Of a stretch of DNA of 64,000 bases, positions 1 to 8,793 are shown piece by piece (the first letter of the stretch is position 1; every line of letters starts with the position of its first letter). Below the pieces are notes generated by a model. The model was not told where the DNA came from. It did not search any database and saw nothing but the letters and a program-made list of their open reading frames with translations. This DNA comes from Flavobacterium sp. 245 (GTDB lineage Bacteria; Bacteroidota; Bacteroidia; Flavobacteriales; Flavobacteriaceae): assembly GCF_004362055.1 (NCBI RefSeq), contig NZ_SNXB01000001.1, positions 248,001 to 312,000 of the forward strand, given 5' to 3'. The position numbers and the translations under genes are program-made.

Positions 1-33
1 ATTCGTGGCAAAAAAAATGGCAACCCAAAAAAT

Positions 34-1242
34 ATGACTCAAAATTTCGACATCCTAATTGTTGGCGGCGGTGCTGCAGGTTTTTTTACGGCGATTAATA
101 TTGCAGAGAAAAATCCGAAACTGAAAATTGCCATTTTAGAAAGAGGAAAAGAAGTCCTTTCTAAAGTCCGCGTTTCCGGAGGCGGAAGATGCAACGTAAC
201 ACACGCGTGTTTTGAACCGAATGAATTGGTTAAATTTTACCCGCGTGGCGAAAAAGAACTTCGCGGTCCTTTTCATCAATTTTGTTCAGGAGATACCATT
301 GAATGGTTCGAAAAACATGGTGTGGAATTAAAAATTGAGGACGACGGAAGAATGTTCCCCGTTTCTAATTCTTCTCAAACCATAATCGATTGCTTCTTAA
401 AAGCAACCGAAAAATTAGGCATAAAAGTATTGACGGGTCAAAGTGTACAATCGATTTACAAAGCAGAAAATCATTGGAAAATCGACACACAAAACGATAA
501 ATTTATTGCTGAAAAATTAGTTCTAGCGACCGGAAGTAATCCTAAAATTTGGGAAATGCTCCAAGAGAAAGGACATGCAATTATCAGCCCAGTCCCTTCC
601 CTATTTACTTTCAACATCAAAGATCCGAGAATTAAAGAATTACCAGGCGTTGCGGCACAAGTTACCGTAAACGTAAAAGATACCAAACTAGAATCAACCG
701 GACCTTTACTAATCACGCATTGGGGAATGAGTGGTCCAGCGATTCTAAAACTTTCTGCTTGGGGCGCCCGCATTTTATTCGACAAAAATTATCAGTTTAC
801 GATTTTCGTAAATTGGTTAAATGATGTTGATACGGAAGATGCAGAGAAAATGCTAAAAGACTTAAAACAGGAACACGCTAAAAAAGCCGTTTCAAAAAAA
901 TCTCCTTTCGACTTCCCTAATCGTTTATGGGAAAGTTTGGTTTTGGCTTCTGAAATTGACGCGGAAACAAAATGGGCTGATTTATCTAAAATACAATTAC
1001 AGTATTTAGCTTCTCAACTCACAAAAGCAAAATTTCAGGTCAACGGAAAAAGCACTTTTAAAGAAGAATTCGTTACTGCCGGCGGAATTGATTTAAAAGA
1101 AATCAACTTTAAAACTATGGAAAGCAAATTGCATCAAAATCTTTATTTTGCAGGCGAAATTGTAAATATTGATGCTATAACAGGAGGCTTTAATTTTCAG
1201 AATGCCTGGACAAGCGGGTTTATTTTAGCCAATAATATTTAA
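34..1242 (+). CDS. NAD(P)/FAD-dependent oxidoreductase, HI0933/YhiN family
   Basis: 402 residues. The N-terminus has a Rossmann FAD-binding motif (GGGAAG, residues 11-16), followed by the family signature SGGGRCNVTH (48-57). The C-terminus has GGFNFQNAWTSGF (about 384-396), the second flavin contact typical of HI0933/YhiN/BaiN flavoproteins. The length is normal for the family. The physiological substrate of most members is unknown, so only a cytoplasmic flavin-dependent oxidoreductase can be claimed. The stop lies 4 nt before the next start, so it is probably cotranscribed with the HAD phosphatase. The start ATG is preceded by an A-rich stretch and no Shine-Dalgarno, as is normal in this phylum. 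Confidence 0.9.
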   Translation: MTQNFDILIVGGGAAGFFTAINIAEKNPKLKIAILERGKEVLSKVRVSGGGRCNVTHACFEPNELVKFYPRGEKELRGPFHQFCSGDTIEWFEKHGVELKIEDDGRMFPVSNSSQTIIDCFLKATEKLGIKVLTGQSVQSIYKAENHWKIDTQNDKFIAEKLVLATGSNPKIWEMLQEKGHAIISPVPSLFTFNIKDPRIKELPGVAAQVTVNVKDTKLESTGPLLITHWGMSGPAILKLSAWGARILFDKNYQFTIFVNWLNDVDTEDAEKMLKDLKQEHAKKAVSKKSPFDFPNRLWESLVLASEIDAETKWADLSKIQLQYLASQLTKAKFQVNGKSTFKEEFVTAGGIDLKEINFKTMESKLHQNLYFAGEIVNIDAITGGFNFQNAWTSGFILANNI

Positions 1243-1246
1243 TAGA

Positions 1247-1894
1247 ATGAAATATAAAGGAATTATTTTTGATTTAGACGGAACCTTAGTCAACTCATTA
1301 GAAGACATTTCAGATGCCATGAATAATGTTCTTACCAATCTAAATTACCCAACACATACTTACGATGCTTATCAATATTTTATTGGAAGCGGGTTACGAA
1401 ATTTAGTAAGCAAAGCTTTGCCGGCATCAAACAATTCGGAAAATGAAATCGAAGTTTGTCTCGAAAATATGATTGCAAAATATCGCGAAATTTGTACGCT
1501 TAAAACAAAACCTTACGCAGGAATTGTTGAATTGCTGGATGATTTAGTTTCACGCGATATTAAATTAGCGGTTTTCTCAAATAAAGCAGATGAACTAACG
1601 AAAAAGATAGCATCCGAAATATTTCCGGATTATTTTAACACCGCCGTTGGTTTAAGTACTGAAGCGCTTAAAAAACCAAATCCGTTTGAAGCAATTGAAA
1701 TAAGCAAAAACTGGAATTTAAAAACGGAAGAAATCATTTTTATAGGCGACTCCGATATTGATATGCTGACGGCAACAAATGCCAATATGTTTCCGCTTGG
1801 GGTTTCATGGGGTTATAGAACAGAAGAAGAACTGATTGCAAGTGGTGCCAAATTGGTAATCAATACGCCTTCAGATTTAATTGAAATATTGTAA
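1247..1894 (+). CDS. HAD hydrolase, phosphoglycolate phosphatase-like
   Basis: 215 residues with all four HAD motifs: DLDGT (9-13) with nucleophile Asp9 and acid/base Asp11, the motif II serine in FSNK (110-113), the motif III lysine in KKP (142-144), and GDSDID (167-172) for Mg binding. The helical cap between residues 15 and 85 is of the C1 type seen in phosphoglycolate phosphatases (Gph/PGP). The exact substrate cannot be told from sequence. It follows the flavoprotein by 4 nt and is likely in the same transcript. Confidence 0.88.
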   Translation: MKYKGIIFDLDGTLVNSLEDISDAMNNVLTNLNYPTHTYDAYQYFIGSGLRNLVSKALPASNNSENEIEVCLENMIAKYREICTLKTKPYAGIVELLDDLVSRDIKLAVFSNKADELTKKIASEIFPDYFNTAVGLSTEALKKPNPFEAIEISKNWNLKTEEIIFIGDSDIDMLTATNANMFPLGVSWGYRTEEELIASGAKLVINTPSDLIEIL

Positions 1895-2004
1895 GAAGTC
1901 TGCGACTGAAAACTCCAAAAAACCGAATTAACAAGAATTTACAGATTCTGTAAGTTTTCATTAAGACTATTCTAATAATTTTACTCTCAACTAACTAATC
2001 CTAT

Positions 2005-2721
2005 ATGAGAGTAAAATTACTTACCACAATTTCTATTTTCACTTATCAACTTAGCATTTCTCAAACCGAAAAGCTATTGAACGGAAAAGTCCTTTCGCAA
2101 AACGCTTCACTACCAAATGTTGAAGTAATTAATAAAACTGCGAAGACCAGTACGAGAACAAATGAATTGGGAGAATTTTCTATTCTAGTTCGTCCAAAAG
2201 ACAGTTTGATTTTCTTCTCTAAAGATTATTTTTTCAAAAGATTAAAAGTTTCTACCCAAATTATAGAGCAAAATAATATTGTTGTGAATATGATTTTGAA
2301 ACCTGAAGAACTGGATGAAATTATCATTAAAAACATAAAATTTCCACATGTTGGCCCTGCTGACGAAAATTCAATTATAGTTCCAAAACCTCCCTTATCT
2401 ACTGGCGTTTATGACGGAACGATCACAAACGGCGCTGACTTACTCGCTATTTTTAATTTATTTAGAAAAAAAGATAAAAGGCCTAAATATAAATTTCAAG
2501 AATTAGACTTCAAAAAATTAGCAGAAGCGACAGTTCCGCTCGACTTCTTTACAAACGACTTAAAATTAAATCCTGAAGAAAAAGATTTATTTCTGCAATT
2601 CTGCGATGCCGATCCTAAGGCCGAAATCCTCGTAAAACAGAAAAATCTGCTTTATACTATGGACTTTTTACACACAAAAAATAAAGAATTTAAGCAATTA
2701 AATTCTCAGATAAAAAACTAA
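2005..2721 (+). CDS. Exported protein with carboxypeptidase-regulatory-like domain, tandem copy 1 (type A)
   Basis: 238 residues. A signal peptide (about 1-19, ending in SISQ) is followed by a carboxypeptidase-D regulatory-like beta-sandwich (about 25-110), recognisable by GKV, VEVINKTA and TNELGEFSI. A variable middle (about 115-165) and a conserved C-terminal segment (about 170-238) come next. The C-terminal segment has a pattern of the type DFFxxDLKL, then EEKxLFLQFCDADP. First of four tandem paralogues with 6-11 nt spacing, so one operon. It groups with the third copy (shared NELGEFSIL and LKPEELxE). The regulatory-like fold is used for surface or periplasmic protein contacts in Bacteroidota, but no function is known for this family. 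Confidence 0.82.
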   Translation: MRVKLLTTISIFTYQLSISQTEKLLNGKVLSQNASLPNVEVINKTAKTSTRTNELGEFSILVRPKDSLIFFSKDYFFKRLKVSTQIIEQNNIVVNMILKPEELDEIIIKNIKFPHVGPADENSIIVPKPPLSTGVYDGTITNGADLLAIFNLFRKKDKRPKYKFQELDFKKLAEATVPLDFFTNDLKLNPEEKDLFLQFCDADPKAEILVKQKNLLYTMDFLHTKNKEFKQLNSQIKN

Positions 2722-2732
2722 AAGTTCATTAA

Positions 2733-3485
2733 ATGAAAGTAAAATTACTTACCACAATTTCTTTTTTGACTTATCAGCTCAGTATTTCTCAAACGGAAAA
2801 AGTTTTAAACGGAAAAGTAATTTCCAACAGCTTAATTCTCAAAGGTATTGAAGTCATTAACAAAACTGCTCACACTAGTACAACAACAAATACTTTGGGC
2901 GAATTTTCGATTTCTGTGAAATTACAGGATAGCTTGTTGTTTTTCTCCAAAGATTATTTATTTACAAGATTAAAAATTACGGCAAAAGAAATCGAAAGCA
3001 ACAATCTTATTGTTAATATGATCCCGAAAGCGGAAGAATTGAATGAAGTAGTGATTTTAGACAGGAGAACTACCTCAATTAAACTGAGTGAAGAAGAAAT
3101 GTTGCAAATTAAACTAAATTCCCACAAACCGAAACCAGGATTAAAAATAGAAGGTTATCACGAATTTAAGGCAGACCCCTATAGTCCTGATTTTGTCTAT
3201 CTTGGAAAGCAAATTTATTACCTATTAAAAAGTAAGGAAGAAAAACCTAAACCAAAAATCAAAGAAATAGAATTTATTCAACTAATTAGAAACACTATAA
3301 ATCCCGATTTTTTTGGCAAAGATTTAAAACTGAAGTCAGAAGAAAAAGAATTGTTTCTACAGTTTTGCGATGCTGATCCTCAGTCTAAAATAATTTCAGA
3401 AAATCCTAATATTCTTTCTGTAACGGATTTTTTATATACTAAAAATGAAGAATTTAGAAAGCTGAAAACCGAAATTAAAAACTAA
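2733..3485 (+). CDS. Exported protein with carboxypeptidase-regulatory-like domain, tandem copy 2 (type B)
   Basis: 250 residues, with the same plan as its neighbours: signal peptide, regulatory-like beta-sandwich, variable middle, conserved C-terminal domain containing LFLQFCDADP. It pairs with the fourth copy rather than the adjacent ones. Both have TNTLGEFSI, IPKAEELNEV, a middle segment beginning IKLNSHK, and a DFxxLGK block. The first 86 nt of this gene and of copy 3 differ at a single position, which points to recent gene conversion or a young duplication of the signal-peptide region. It starts 11 nt after copy 1. Function unknown. Confidence 0.82.
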   Translation: MKVKLLTTISFLTYQLSISQTEKVLNGKVISNSLILKGIEVINKTAHTSTTTNTLGEFSISVKLQDSLLFFSKDYLFTRLKITAKEIESNNLIVNMIPKAEELNEVVILDRRTTSIKLSEEEMLQIKLNSHKPKPGLKIEGYHEFKADPYSPDFVYLGKQIYYLLKSKEEKPKPKIKEIEFIQLIRNTINPDFFGKDLKLKSEEKELFLQFCDADPQSKIISENPNILSVTDFLYTKNEEFRKLKTEIKN

Positions 3486-3491
3486 AATTAA

Positions 3492-4214
3492 ATGAAAGTA
3501 AAATTACTTACCACAATTTCTTTTTTGACATATCAGCTCAGTATTTCTCAAACGGAAAAAGTTTTAAACGGAAAAGTTCTTTCGCAGCATACACCACTTC
3601 ATAAAGTAGAAGTAATTAATAAAACAGCTCAGACCAGCACAAGAACAAATGAGTTGGGAGAATTTTCAATTTTGGTAAAAGCACAGGACAGTCTTATTTT
3701 TTTCTATAAAGATTCTTTTTTCTCAAGGTTGAAAATTTCTCAGGAAAATATTAATCAGAATAATATAATTGTGAATAAGATTCTGAAACCTGAAGAATTG
3801 AATGAAGTTGTAATAACTAACGTCAAATTTGATAAAGTTAAGGTCGATGCTGATGCTGTTGCAGATGTATTGATTGATAAAAATGTCAAAGATTTATTCT
3901 GGAATACAGGAGTTAGTGATAATAGAATTAGAGAAGCTCTTCGAATTTCATTTCCTTTAAAAGGCAAGCATAAGAAAACAATCGAACTTGACGACGATCG
4001 TTTTAAGAAACTGGTAATTGCTTCGTGTCCACCCGATTTTTTCATCAATAATTTAAAAATAAAGCCCGAAGAAAAAGAACTTTTTATTGATTTTTGCGAC
4101 TCAGATCCCAAATCGAAAATGCTTTTGGAAAATCCTAATATTCTTGCCACATTGGATTTTTTGTACGCTAAAAATGAAGAATTCAAAAAGCTGAAAACAG
4201 AAACTAAAAACTAA
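3492..4214 (+). CDS. Exported protein with carboxypeptidase-regulatory-like domain, tandem copy 3 (type A)
   Basis: 240 residues. The signal peptide is nearly identical in DNA to that of copy 2, but the regulatory domain (TNELGEFSIL, LKPEELNEV) and the lack of the IKLNSHK block place the body with copy 1. The middle (about 115-165) is unlike any other copy. The C-terminal segment keeps the DFFxxxLKI / EEKELFxxFCDSDP pattern. It starts 6 nt after copy 2. Mosaic similarity (5' end like copy 2, body like copy 1) suggests recombination within the array. Function unknown. Confidence 0.82.
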   Translation: MKVKLLTTISFLTYQLSISQTEKVLNGKVLSQHTPLHKVEVINKTAQTSTRTNELGEFSILVKAQDSLIFFYKDSFFSRLKISQENINQNNIIVNKILKPEELNEVVITNVKFDKVKVDADAVADVLIDKNVKDLFWNTGVSDNRIREALRISFPLKGKHKKTIELDDDRFKKLVIASCPPDFFINNLKIKPEEKELFIDFCDSDPKSKMLLENPNILATLDFLYAKNEEFKKLKTETKN

Positions 4215-4220
4215 ATTTTA

Positions 4221-4955
4221 ATGAAAGCACAACTACTTACCACGATTTCTTTTTTCACTTATCAGCTCTCTATTTCGCAGACAGAAAAATTACTTCACGG
4301 AAAAGTCATTTCTAATAACATGCCGCTTAACAAAGTAGAAGTCATAAACAAAACCGCTAAAACAATTACGACAACAAATACTTTGGGAGAATTTTCAATT
4401 GTGGCAAGAGCAGAAGACAGTTTAATTTTTTTCGCAAAAGATTATCTATTTGCACGGTTGAAAATTACAGCAAAGGAAATGGGAACCAATAATCTTATAG
4501 TAAATATGATTCCGAAAGCGGAAGAATTAAATGAAGTTATCATTTCAAATATAACATCAAAACAGATTTTCCTAACCAAAGAAGATATAAAGGAAATCAA
4601 ACTAAATTCCCATAAATCAAAAGAGGGATTAAAAATTCAAGGTTTTAATGAGGTAAAGGGAAGTCCGCTTGATATAGATTTCATTCGTTTGGGCAAGGAA
4701 GTTTACAACTTATTCAAAAAAGAAGAAGAACCAAAAAAAGAAACTGCAGCAATTAATTTTAGAAAATTAATTGCTGCCACATGCACTGAAGATTTCTTCG
4801 TCAAAGATTTAAAATTAAACCTAGAAGAAAAAGAACTTTTCCTTCAATTCTGCGATGCCGATCCAAAATCTAAAACAGTAACAGAACATCCAAACCTCTT
4901 GGCGACAATAGATTTTTTGTATGCTAAAAATGAAGAATTTAAGAAGCTGAAATAG
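4221..4955 (+). CDS. Exported protein with carboxypeptidase-regulatory-like domain, tandem copy 4 (type B)
   Basis: 244 residues, last of the four. It has a signal peptide, a regulatory-like domain (TNTLGEFSI, IPKAEELNEV), a middle with IKLNSHK and DFxxLGK as in copy 2, and the C-terminal FLQFCDADP segment. The protein is slightly shortened at the extreme C-terminus compared with the others, which end in a TE(I/T)KN-like tail; here it stops after EFKKLK. Its last 17 nt overlap the 3' end of the convergent TPR gene on the minus strand. Function unknown. Confidence 0.82.
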   Translation: MKAQLLTTISFFTYQLSISQTEKLLHGKVISNNMPLNKVEVINKTAKTITTTNTLGEFSIVARAEDSLIFFAKDYLFARLKITAKEMGTNNLIVNMIPKAEELNEVIISNITSKQIFLTKEDIKEIKLNSHKSKEGLKIQGFNEVKGSPLDIDFIRLGKEVYNLFKKEEEPKKETAAINFRKLIAATCTEDFFVKDLKLNLEEKELFLQFCDADPKSKTVTEHPNLLATIDFLYAKNEEFKKLK

Positions 4956-5928
4956 ATTTTTTTAGTTTCTTCCATTTTAAGAAAAATATAATCAAACAAA
5001 TCAATAAGGCGATAGAAATAGTCGAAACACAAATCAATGCTAGAATTACATTATCATTTTTAGCCAACTGGTTTGAACTCCTAATTCTCATTTTTTGTTC
5101 TCTCCTCATAATTTGCTGCTCCTGATCACTGTTTTTTAAACATAAATCATTTATTTTTCTATAACATAAAATAAGTCTTTCATTAAGTAATTCGTTACGG
5201 AATCCGTATGTTTTTGAAAGTTCATATACTTTAGAAGCACTATCTGGGTCATAATCTTCTATTGCTGCTATATTTCCTAATTCAAAAAGCAAAACCGAAA
5301 TAATTTTATCTTCAGGTTTTATAAATGAAATTCTTTCGTTTAACTGATAATATAAAGCATCTTTTAATTTCGACAGTTCTTCATCTCCCAAATTAGTTTT
5401 CGGAATAATTTCCGAACCAAAATTAGTATTAATGAAAAAATCGCCTGTTGGATTTTGCTTTTTATGAATTTTCGCTTCCAAAATTTTAAGGTGCAGCCAC
5501 TCAGATCCTTCATGCGATTCTGGATTAATTTTGATCGCTTTCTTAATCCATTCATATGCTTTTTCATTTTCTCCCATCAATTCATAAAGAGTCCCTAGAT
5601 TTGATGCAGTAGAATATCTGTTTGGTTTTATTTTTTCAATGTTCAGATATAAGGCTAAAGCTTCTTTATATTTTCCCTGAATAATTAAAACATAACCTTT
5701 ATCAGACAAATAATCTATATCATTTGTCTTCACATATCCTTCTTCAAGATCCAAAATTAAAGTATTAAAATCTTTAATTTTAAATTGATGCCCTGTTGGA
5801 ACATATTGATGTGTTCGATCCCGATAAATTTCAACTTTATTCTTCAACGTTTTAATTTCCCAATTCAAACAGGCAGAACTTTTAAAGGAAATAAAAACCA
5901 GCATAATGAAAACTTGAAATCTATTCAT
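4939..5928 (-). CDS. TPR-repeat protein with signal sequence and C-terminal membrane anchor
   Basis: 329 residues. The N-terminus is a signal sequence (1-20) that ends in a cysteine (SSAC), so it may be a lipoprotein. Residues about 60-150 contain TPR-type helices (a GKYKEALALYL segment, then ENEKAYEWIKKAIKINP). A second helical stretch lies near 220-260. Residues about 295-318 are one hydrophobic membrane segment followed by a lysine-rich tail. It probably acts as a membrane-tethered periplasmic scaffold. It is convergent with the four-gene array, and the two coding regions overlap by 17 nt at their 3' ends. No specific function can be assigned. Confidence 0.75.
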   Translation of the reverse strand: MNRFQVFIMLVFISFKSSACLNWEIKTLKNKVEIYRDRTHQYVPTGHQFKIKDFNTLILDLEEGYVKTNDIDYLSDKGYVLIIQGKYKEALALYLNIEKIKPNRYSTASNLGTLYELMGENEKAYEWIKKAIKINPESHEGSEWLHLKILEAKIHKKQNPTGDFFINTNFGSEIIPKTNLGDEELSKLKDALYYQLNERISFIKPEDKIISVLLFELGNIAAIEDYDPDSASKVYELSKTYGFRNELLNERLILCYRKINDLCLKNSDQEQQIMRREQKMRIRSSNQLAKNDNVILALICVSTISIALLICLIIFFLKWKKLKKSISAS

Positions 5929-5948
5929 AGCATAAAACGTATTGATTA

Positions 5949-5996
5949 AACTTGAAACCTGAAACTTGAAACCTGAAACAAAAAAACTTGAAACAA
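5949..5996. repeat. Degenerate heptamer array (GAAACYT words)
   Basis: The spacer between the TPR gene start and tspO holds repeated words of the form cttgaaac / cctgaaac with a mainly 7-nt period. The same words appear at 16229-16257 and, translated, inside the glycosyltransferase gene at 14932-14966. Confidence 0.7.
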
Positions 5997-6000
5997 AATT

Positions 6001-6477
6001 TTACCTATTCAACCACAAAATACTCGCATTCAAAACTGTAGCAAAAGCAACCCAAACTAAATACGGAATCAATAAATAACCTGCGGTTTTATTGATTTTC
6101 ACAAACTTCAAATACGTCTCATAAATAAACAGCCATAAAAGAACGATTTCAACTAAAGCCAACATTGTATTTTTTAATCCGAAGAATAAATAGGACCAAA
6201 TGGCATTCAGCGTTAACTGAATTATAAAAAATAGAAGTGCTTTTTTTACCTCTTCATTTTGTTCTTTGATTTTATCCCAAACTAATCCTGCAGCAACAGC
6301 CATAAAAATGTAAAGAATTGTCCAGACGGGCATGAAAATCCAGTTCGGCGGATTAAAAAATGGTTTTTCAAGTGTTGGATACCAGCTTTCGACACTTGGT
6401 CGGGTTACCGTACTTGCAGAATATCCTACTGCTAAACAAACCAATAAAGCTATTGCAATTTTTATGTATTTATTCAT
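6001..6477 (-). CDS. tspO: TspO/MBR family tryptophan-rich sensory protein
   Basis: 158 residues from the chosen ATG, with five hydrophobic helices. The family signatures are present: a WYPxLxKPxxxPPxWxFxPVW run near the N-terminus, then LYxxMAVAAGLVW, and LNAIWSYLFFG further on. TspO proteins bind porphyrins or cholesterol-like ligands in the membrane. The role in Flavobacterium is not established. A longer frame from a TTG at 6507 exists, but that TTG lies next to a TATTTTTG promoter box (6495-6502), so the ATG at 6477 is preferred. It is divergent from mvaD. Confidence 0.9.
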   Translation of the reverse strand: MNKYIKIAIALLVCLAVGYSASTVTRPSVESWYPTLEKPFFNPPNWIFMPVWTILYIFMAVAAGLVWDKIKEQNEEVKKALLFFIIQLTLNAIWSYLFFGLKNTMLALVEIVLLWLFIYETYLKFVKINKTAGYLLIPYLVWVAFATVLNASILWLNR

Positions 6478-6494
6478 TTTATTAAATTTTGAAT

Positions 6495-6502
6495 CAAAAA
6501 TA
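6495..6502 (-). promoter_or_regulatory. Bacteroidota -7 promoter box of tspO
   Basis: The minus strand reads TATTTTTG, matching TAnnTTTG, 17 nt before the tspO ATG. No clear -33 TTG is seen at the usual distance. Confidence 0.5.
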
Positions 6503-6520
6503 GTCAAAAGAAAAGTTTAA

Positions 6521-6587
6521 ACCATATAAGTTATATAAGTTCATTCTAGTAAAGCCTGCTTATAATTTCTTATATAACTTATATGGT
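6521..6587. repeat. Perfect 19-bp inverted repeat, ACCATATAAG family
   Basis: Arms 6521-6539 and 6569-6587 are exact reverse complements, separated by 29 nt. The element sits in the shared upstream region of tspO and mvaD. Related arms (ccatataag / cttatatgg with flanking taaa) occur at 38714-38737 and 56852-57015. Confidence 0.85.
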
Positions 6588-6603
6588 GAAAAAATTTAAA
6601 AAC

Positions 6604-6611
6604 TATCTTTG
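6604..6611 (+). promoter_or_regulatory. Bacteroidota -7 promoter box of mvaD
   Basis: TATCTTTG lies 16 nt before the mvaD ATG, which predicts a very short leader. Confidence 0.6.
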
Positions 6612-6627
6612 CCAAAATTTATAATTC

Positions 6628-7731
6628 ATGTTTACAGCAGCTGATTTTATTCCAAACACATACACTTCAACAGTCGAAAACGGAAACTTTGAATGGAGCG
6701 CTCCCAGCAATATTGCATTAGTAAAATATTGGGGGAAAAAAGACAATCAGATTCCAGCAAATCCTTCGGTTAGTTTTACTTTGAATAATTGCAAAACGAT
6801 TACGAAATTGGGTTTTGAAAAAAGAGACACTTCGACTTCGTTCAACATGACAGATAAAAGCTTTTCTTTTGATTTGCTTTTTGAAGGAAAACCAAAAGAA
6901 GATTTCAAACCAAAAATTCAGAAGTTTTTGGAAAGAGTTGAAGTTTATCTTCCGTTTTTAAAAGACTATCATTTTACGATTGATACTCAGAATACATTTC
7001 CGCACAGTTCAGGAATTGCTTCTTCTGCTTCTGGAATGGCGGCGCTGGCGATGAATTTTATGAGTTTAGAACGATTGCTAAATCCAGAAATGACAGATGA
7101 TTATTTCTATCAAAAAGCATCTTTTCTTGCTCGTTTAGGTTCAGGAAGTGCGTGTAGAAGTGTAAAAGGAAATGTTGTGGTTTGGGGAAATCAGGCAAAT
7201 ATTGAAGGAAGTACAGATTTATTTGGAGTTGAATTTCCGTATGCAATTCATGAAAATTTCAAGAATTATCAAGATACAATCTTATTAGTTGATAAAGGTG
7301 AAAAGCAAGTTTCAAGCACGGTTGGTCACGATTTAATGCACAATCATCCGTATGCTGAAAGACGTTTCGCTCAAGCACACGAAAATCTGGATAAACTAAT
7401 TTCCATTTTTGAAAACGGAAATTTAGACGAATTTATCAAGGTGGTTGAAAGCGAAGCGTTGACTTTACACGCCATGATGATGACTTCGATGCCCTATTTT
7501 ATTTTAATGAAACCAAATACATTGCAGATCATAAATGCAATTTGGAAATTTAGAAATGAAACTCAGATTCCGGTTTGTTTTACCCTTGATGCAGGAGCAA
7601 ATGTGCATGTGCTTTATCCCGAAAACGTTAGCGAAAAAGTATTACAATTTATTAAGGACGAATTAGTTGTATTTTGTCAGAATGGTCAGTACATTTGTGA
7701 CCAAATTGGAGAAGGATCAATTGCATTATAA
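6628..7731 (+). CDS. mvaD: Diphosphomevalonate decarboxylase
   Basis: 367 residues. It catalyses ATP-dependent decarboxylation of mevalonate 5-diphosphate to isopentenyl diphosphate, the last step of the mevalonate pathway. The signatures are ALVKYWGK (30-37), the GHMP phosphate loop FPHSSGIASSASGMAAL (124-140), and LDAGANVHVLYP near the C-terminus carrying the catalytic Asp. The length is normal for the enzyme. A TATCTTTG promoter box lies just upstream. The mevalonate kinase gene follows 48 nt later, so the two are likely cotranscribed. Confidence 0.95.
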   Translation: MFTAADFIPNTYTSTVENGNFEWSAPSNIALVKYWGKKDNQIPANPSVSFTLNNCKTITKLGFEKRDTSTSFNMTDKSFSFDLLFEGKPKEDFKPKIQKFLERVEVYLPFLKDYHFTIDTQNTFPHSSGIASSASGMAALAMNFMSLERLLNPEMTDDYFYQKASFLARLGSGSACRSVKGNVVVWGNQANIEGSTDLFGVEFPYAIHENFKNYQDTILLVDKGEKQVSSTVGHDLMHNHPYAERRFAQAHENLDKLISIFENGNLDEFIKVVESEALTLHAMMMTSMPYFILMKPNTLQIINAIWKFRNETQIPVCFTLDAGANVHVLYPENVSEKVLQFIKDELVVFCQNGQYICDQIGEGSIAL

Positions 7732-7779
7732 TTTTCCGTATCTTTAATTAAAATTTGATTTTTAGACTTTAAATACATT

Positions 7780-8718
7780 ATGAAAGGACCCTTATTTTAC
7801 TCAAAAATATTACTCTTTGGAGAATACGGAATCATCCGCGACTCTAAAGGACTTTCTATTCCTTATAATTTTTACAATGGCGCTTTAAAAAAGTCTGAAG
7901 AACCTTCGGCTGAAGCTATTGCATCAAACAAAAGTTTACAAAGCTTTGCCTCTTACCTTGCAGTTTTACAAGTTCAGCAACCAGATTTGGTTACGTTTGA
8001 TTTAGAAACCTTAAAAACGGATGTTGAAACCGGAATGTATTTTGATTCTAGTATTCCGCAAGGATACGGAGTTGGAAGCAGCGGTGCGCTTGTAGCGGCT
8101 ATTTATGACAAATATGCTAACAATAAAATTACTGTTTTAGAGAATTTAACACGCGAAAAACTATTACAGCTTAAAAATATATTTTCTCAAATGGAAAGTT
8201 TTTTCCACGGAAAAAGCTCTGGTTTAGACCCTCTAAACAGCTATTTGAGTATTCCGATTTTGATTAATTCTAAAGATAATATTGAAGCAACCGGAATTCC
8301 CACTCAGAGTTTTGACGGAAAAGGCGCTGTATTTTTATTGGATTCTGGAATTGTTGGTGAAACGGCTCCAATGGTCAATATTTTTATGGAAAACCTAAAA
8401 GACAAGGGTTTCCGTACGATGCTTAAAAATCAATTTGTTAAATATACTGACGCTTGTGTAGAAAACTTTTTACATGGCGACATGAAATCTCTGTTCACAA
8501 ATACTAAAAAGCTTTCTAAAGTTGTTCTAAACAATTTCAAACCTATGATTCCCGAGCAATTTCACGGAATCTGGCAACACGGAATTGATACTAACGATTA
8601 CTACCTGAAACTTTGCGGTTCTGGCGGTGGTGGCTATATTCTTGGTTTTACTGAAGATTTAGAACGTGCAAAAGCTTCATTGAAAGATTACAAACTAGAA
8701 GTAGTTTATCAATTCTAA
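7780..8718 (+). CDS. GHMP kinase, probable mevalonate kinase
   Basis: 312 residues. The GHMP kinase fold is shown by KILLFGEYGII (9-19), the glycine/serine ATP loop PQGYGVGSSGALVAAI (93-108), and the C-terminal motif CGSGGGGYILGF (about 281-292). Its position directly behind mvaD supports phosphorylation of mevalonate. Phosphomevalonate kinase, the middle step, is not in this window, and a role there is less likely but not excluded. The start is the first ATG; the leader has no clear Shine-Dalgarno. Confidence 0.88.
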   Translation: MKGPLFYSKILLFGEYGIIRDSKGLSIPYNFYNGALKKSEEPSAEAIASNKSLQSFASYLAVLQVQQPDLVTFDLETLKTDVETGMYFDSSIPQGYGVGSSGALVAAIYDKYANNKITVLENLTREKLLQLKNIFSQMESFFHGKSSGLDPLNSYLSIPILINSKDNIEATGIPTQSFDGKGAVFLLDSGIVGETAPMVNIFMENLKDKGFRTMLKNQFVKYTDACVENFLHGDMKSLFTNTKKLSKVVLNNFKPMIPEQFHGIWQHGIDTNDYYLKLCGSGGGGYILGFTEDLERAKASLKDYKLEVVYQF

Positions 8719-8793
8719 GTTTCAATCTCTTAAAAAACTTACTGCTATTTGAATACATTTTCTTAAAATCTTAATCCTAAAAAATTATTGCCT

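Noticed and set aside
1..33. A truncated gene at the window start
   Set aside because: The sequence attcgtggcaaaa matches an intergenic repeat word found elsewhere, and no frame upstream of the first ATG looks coding.
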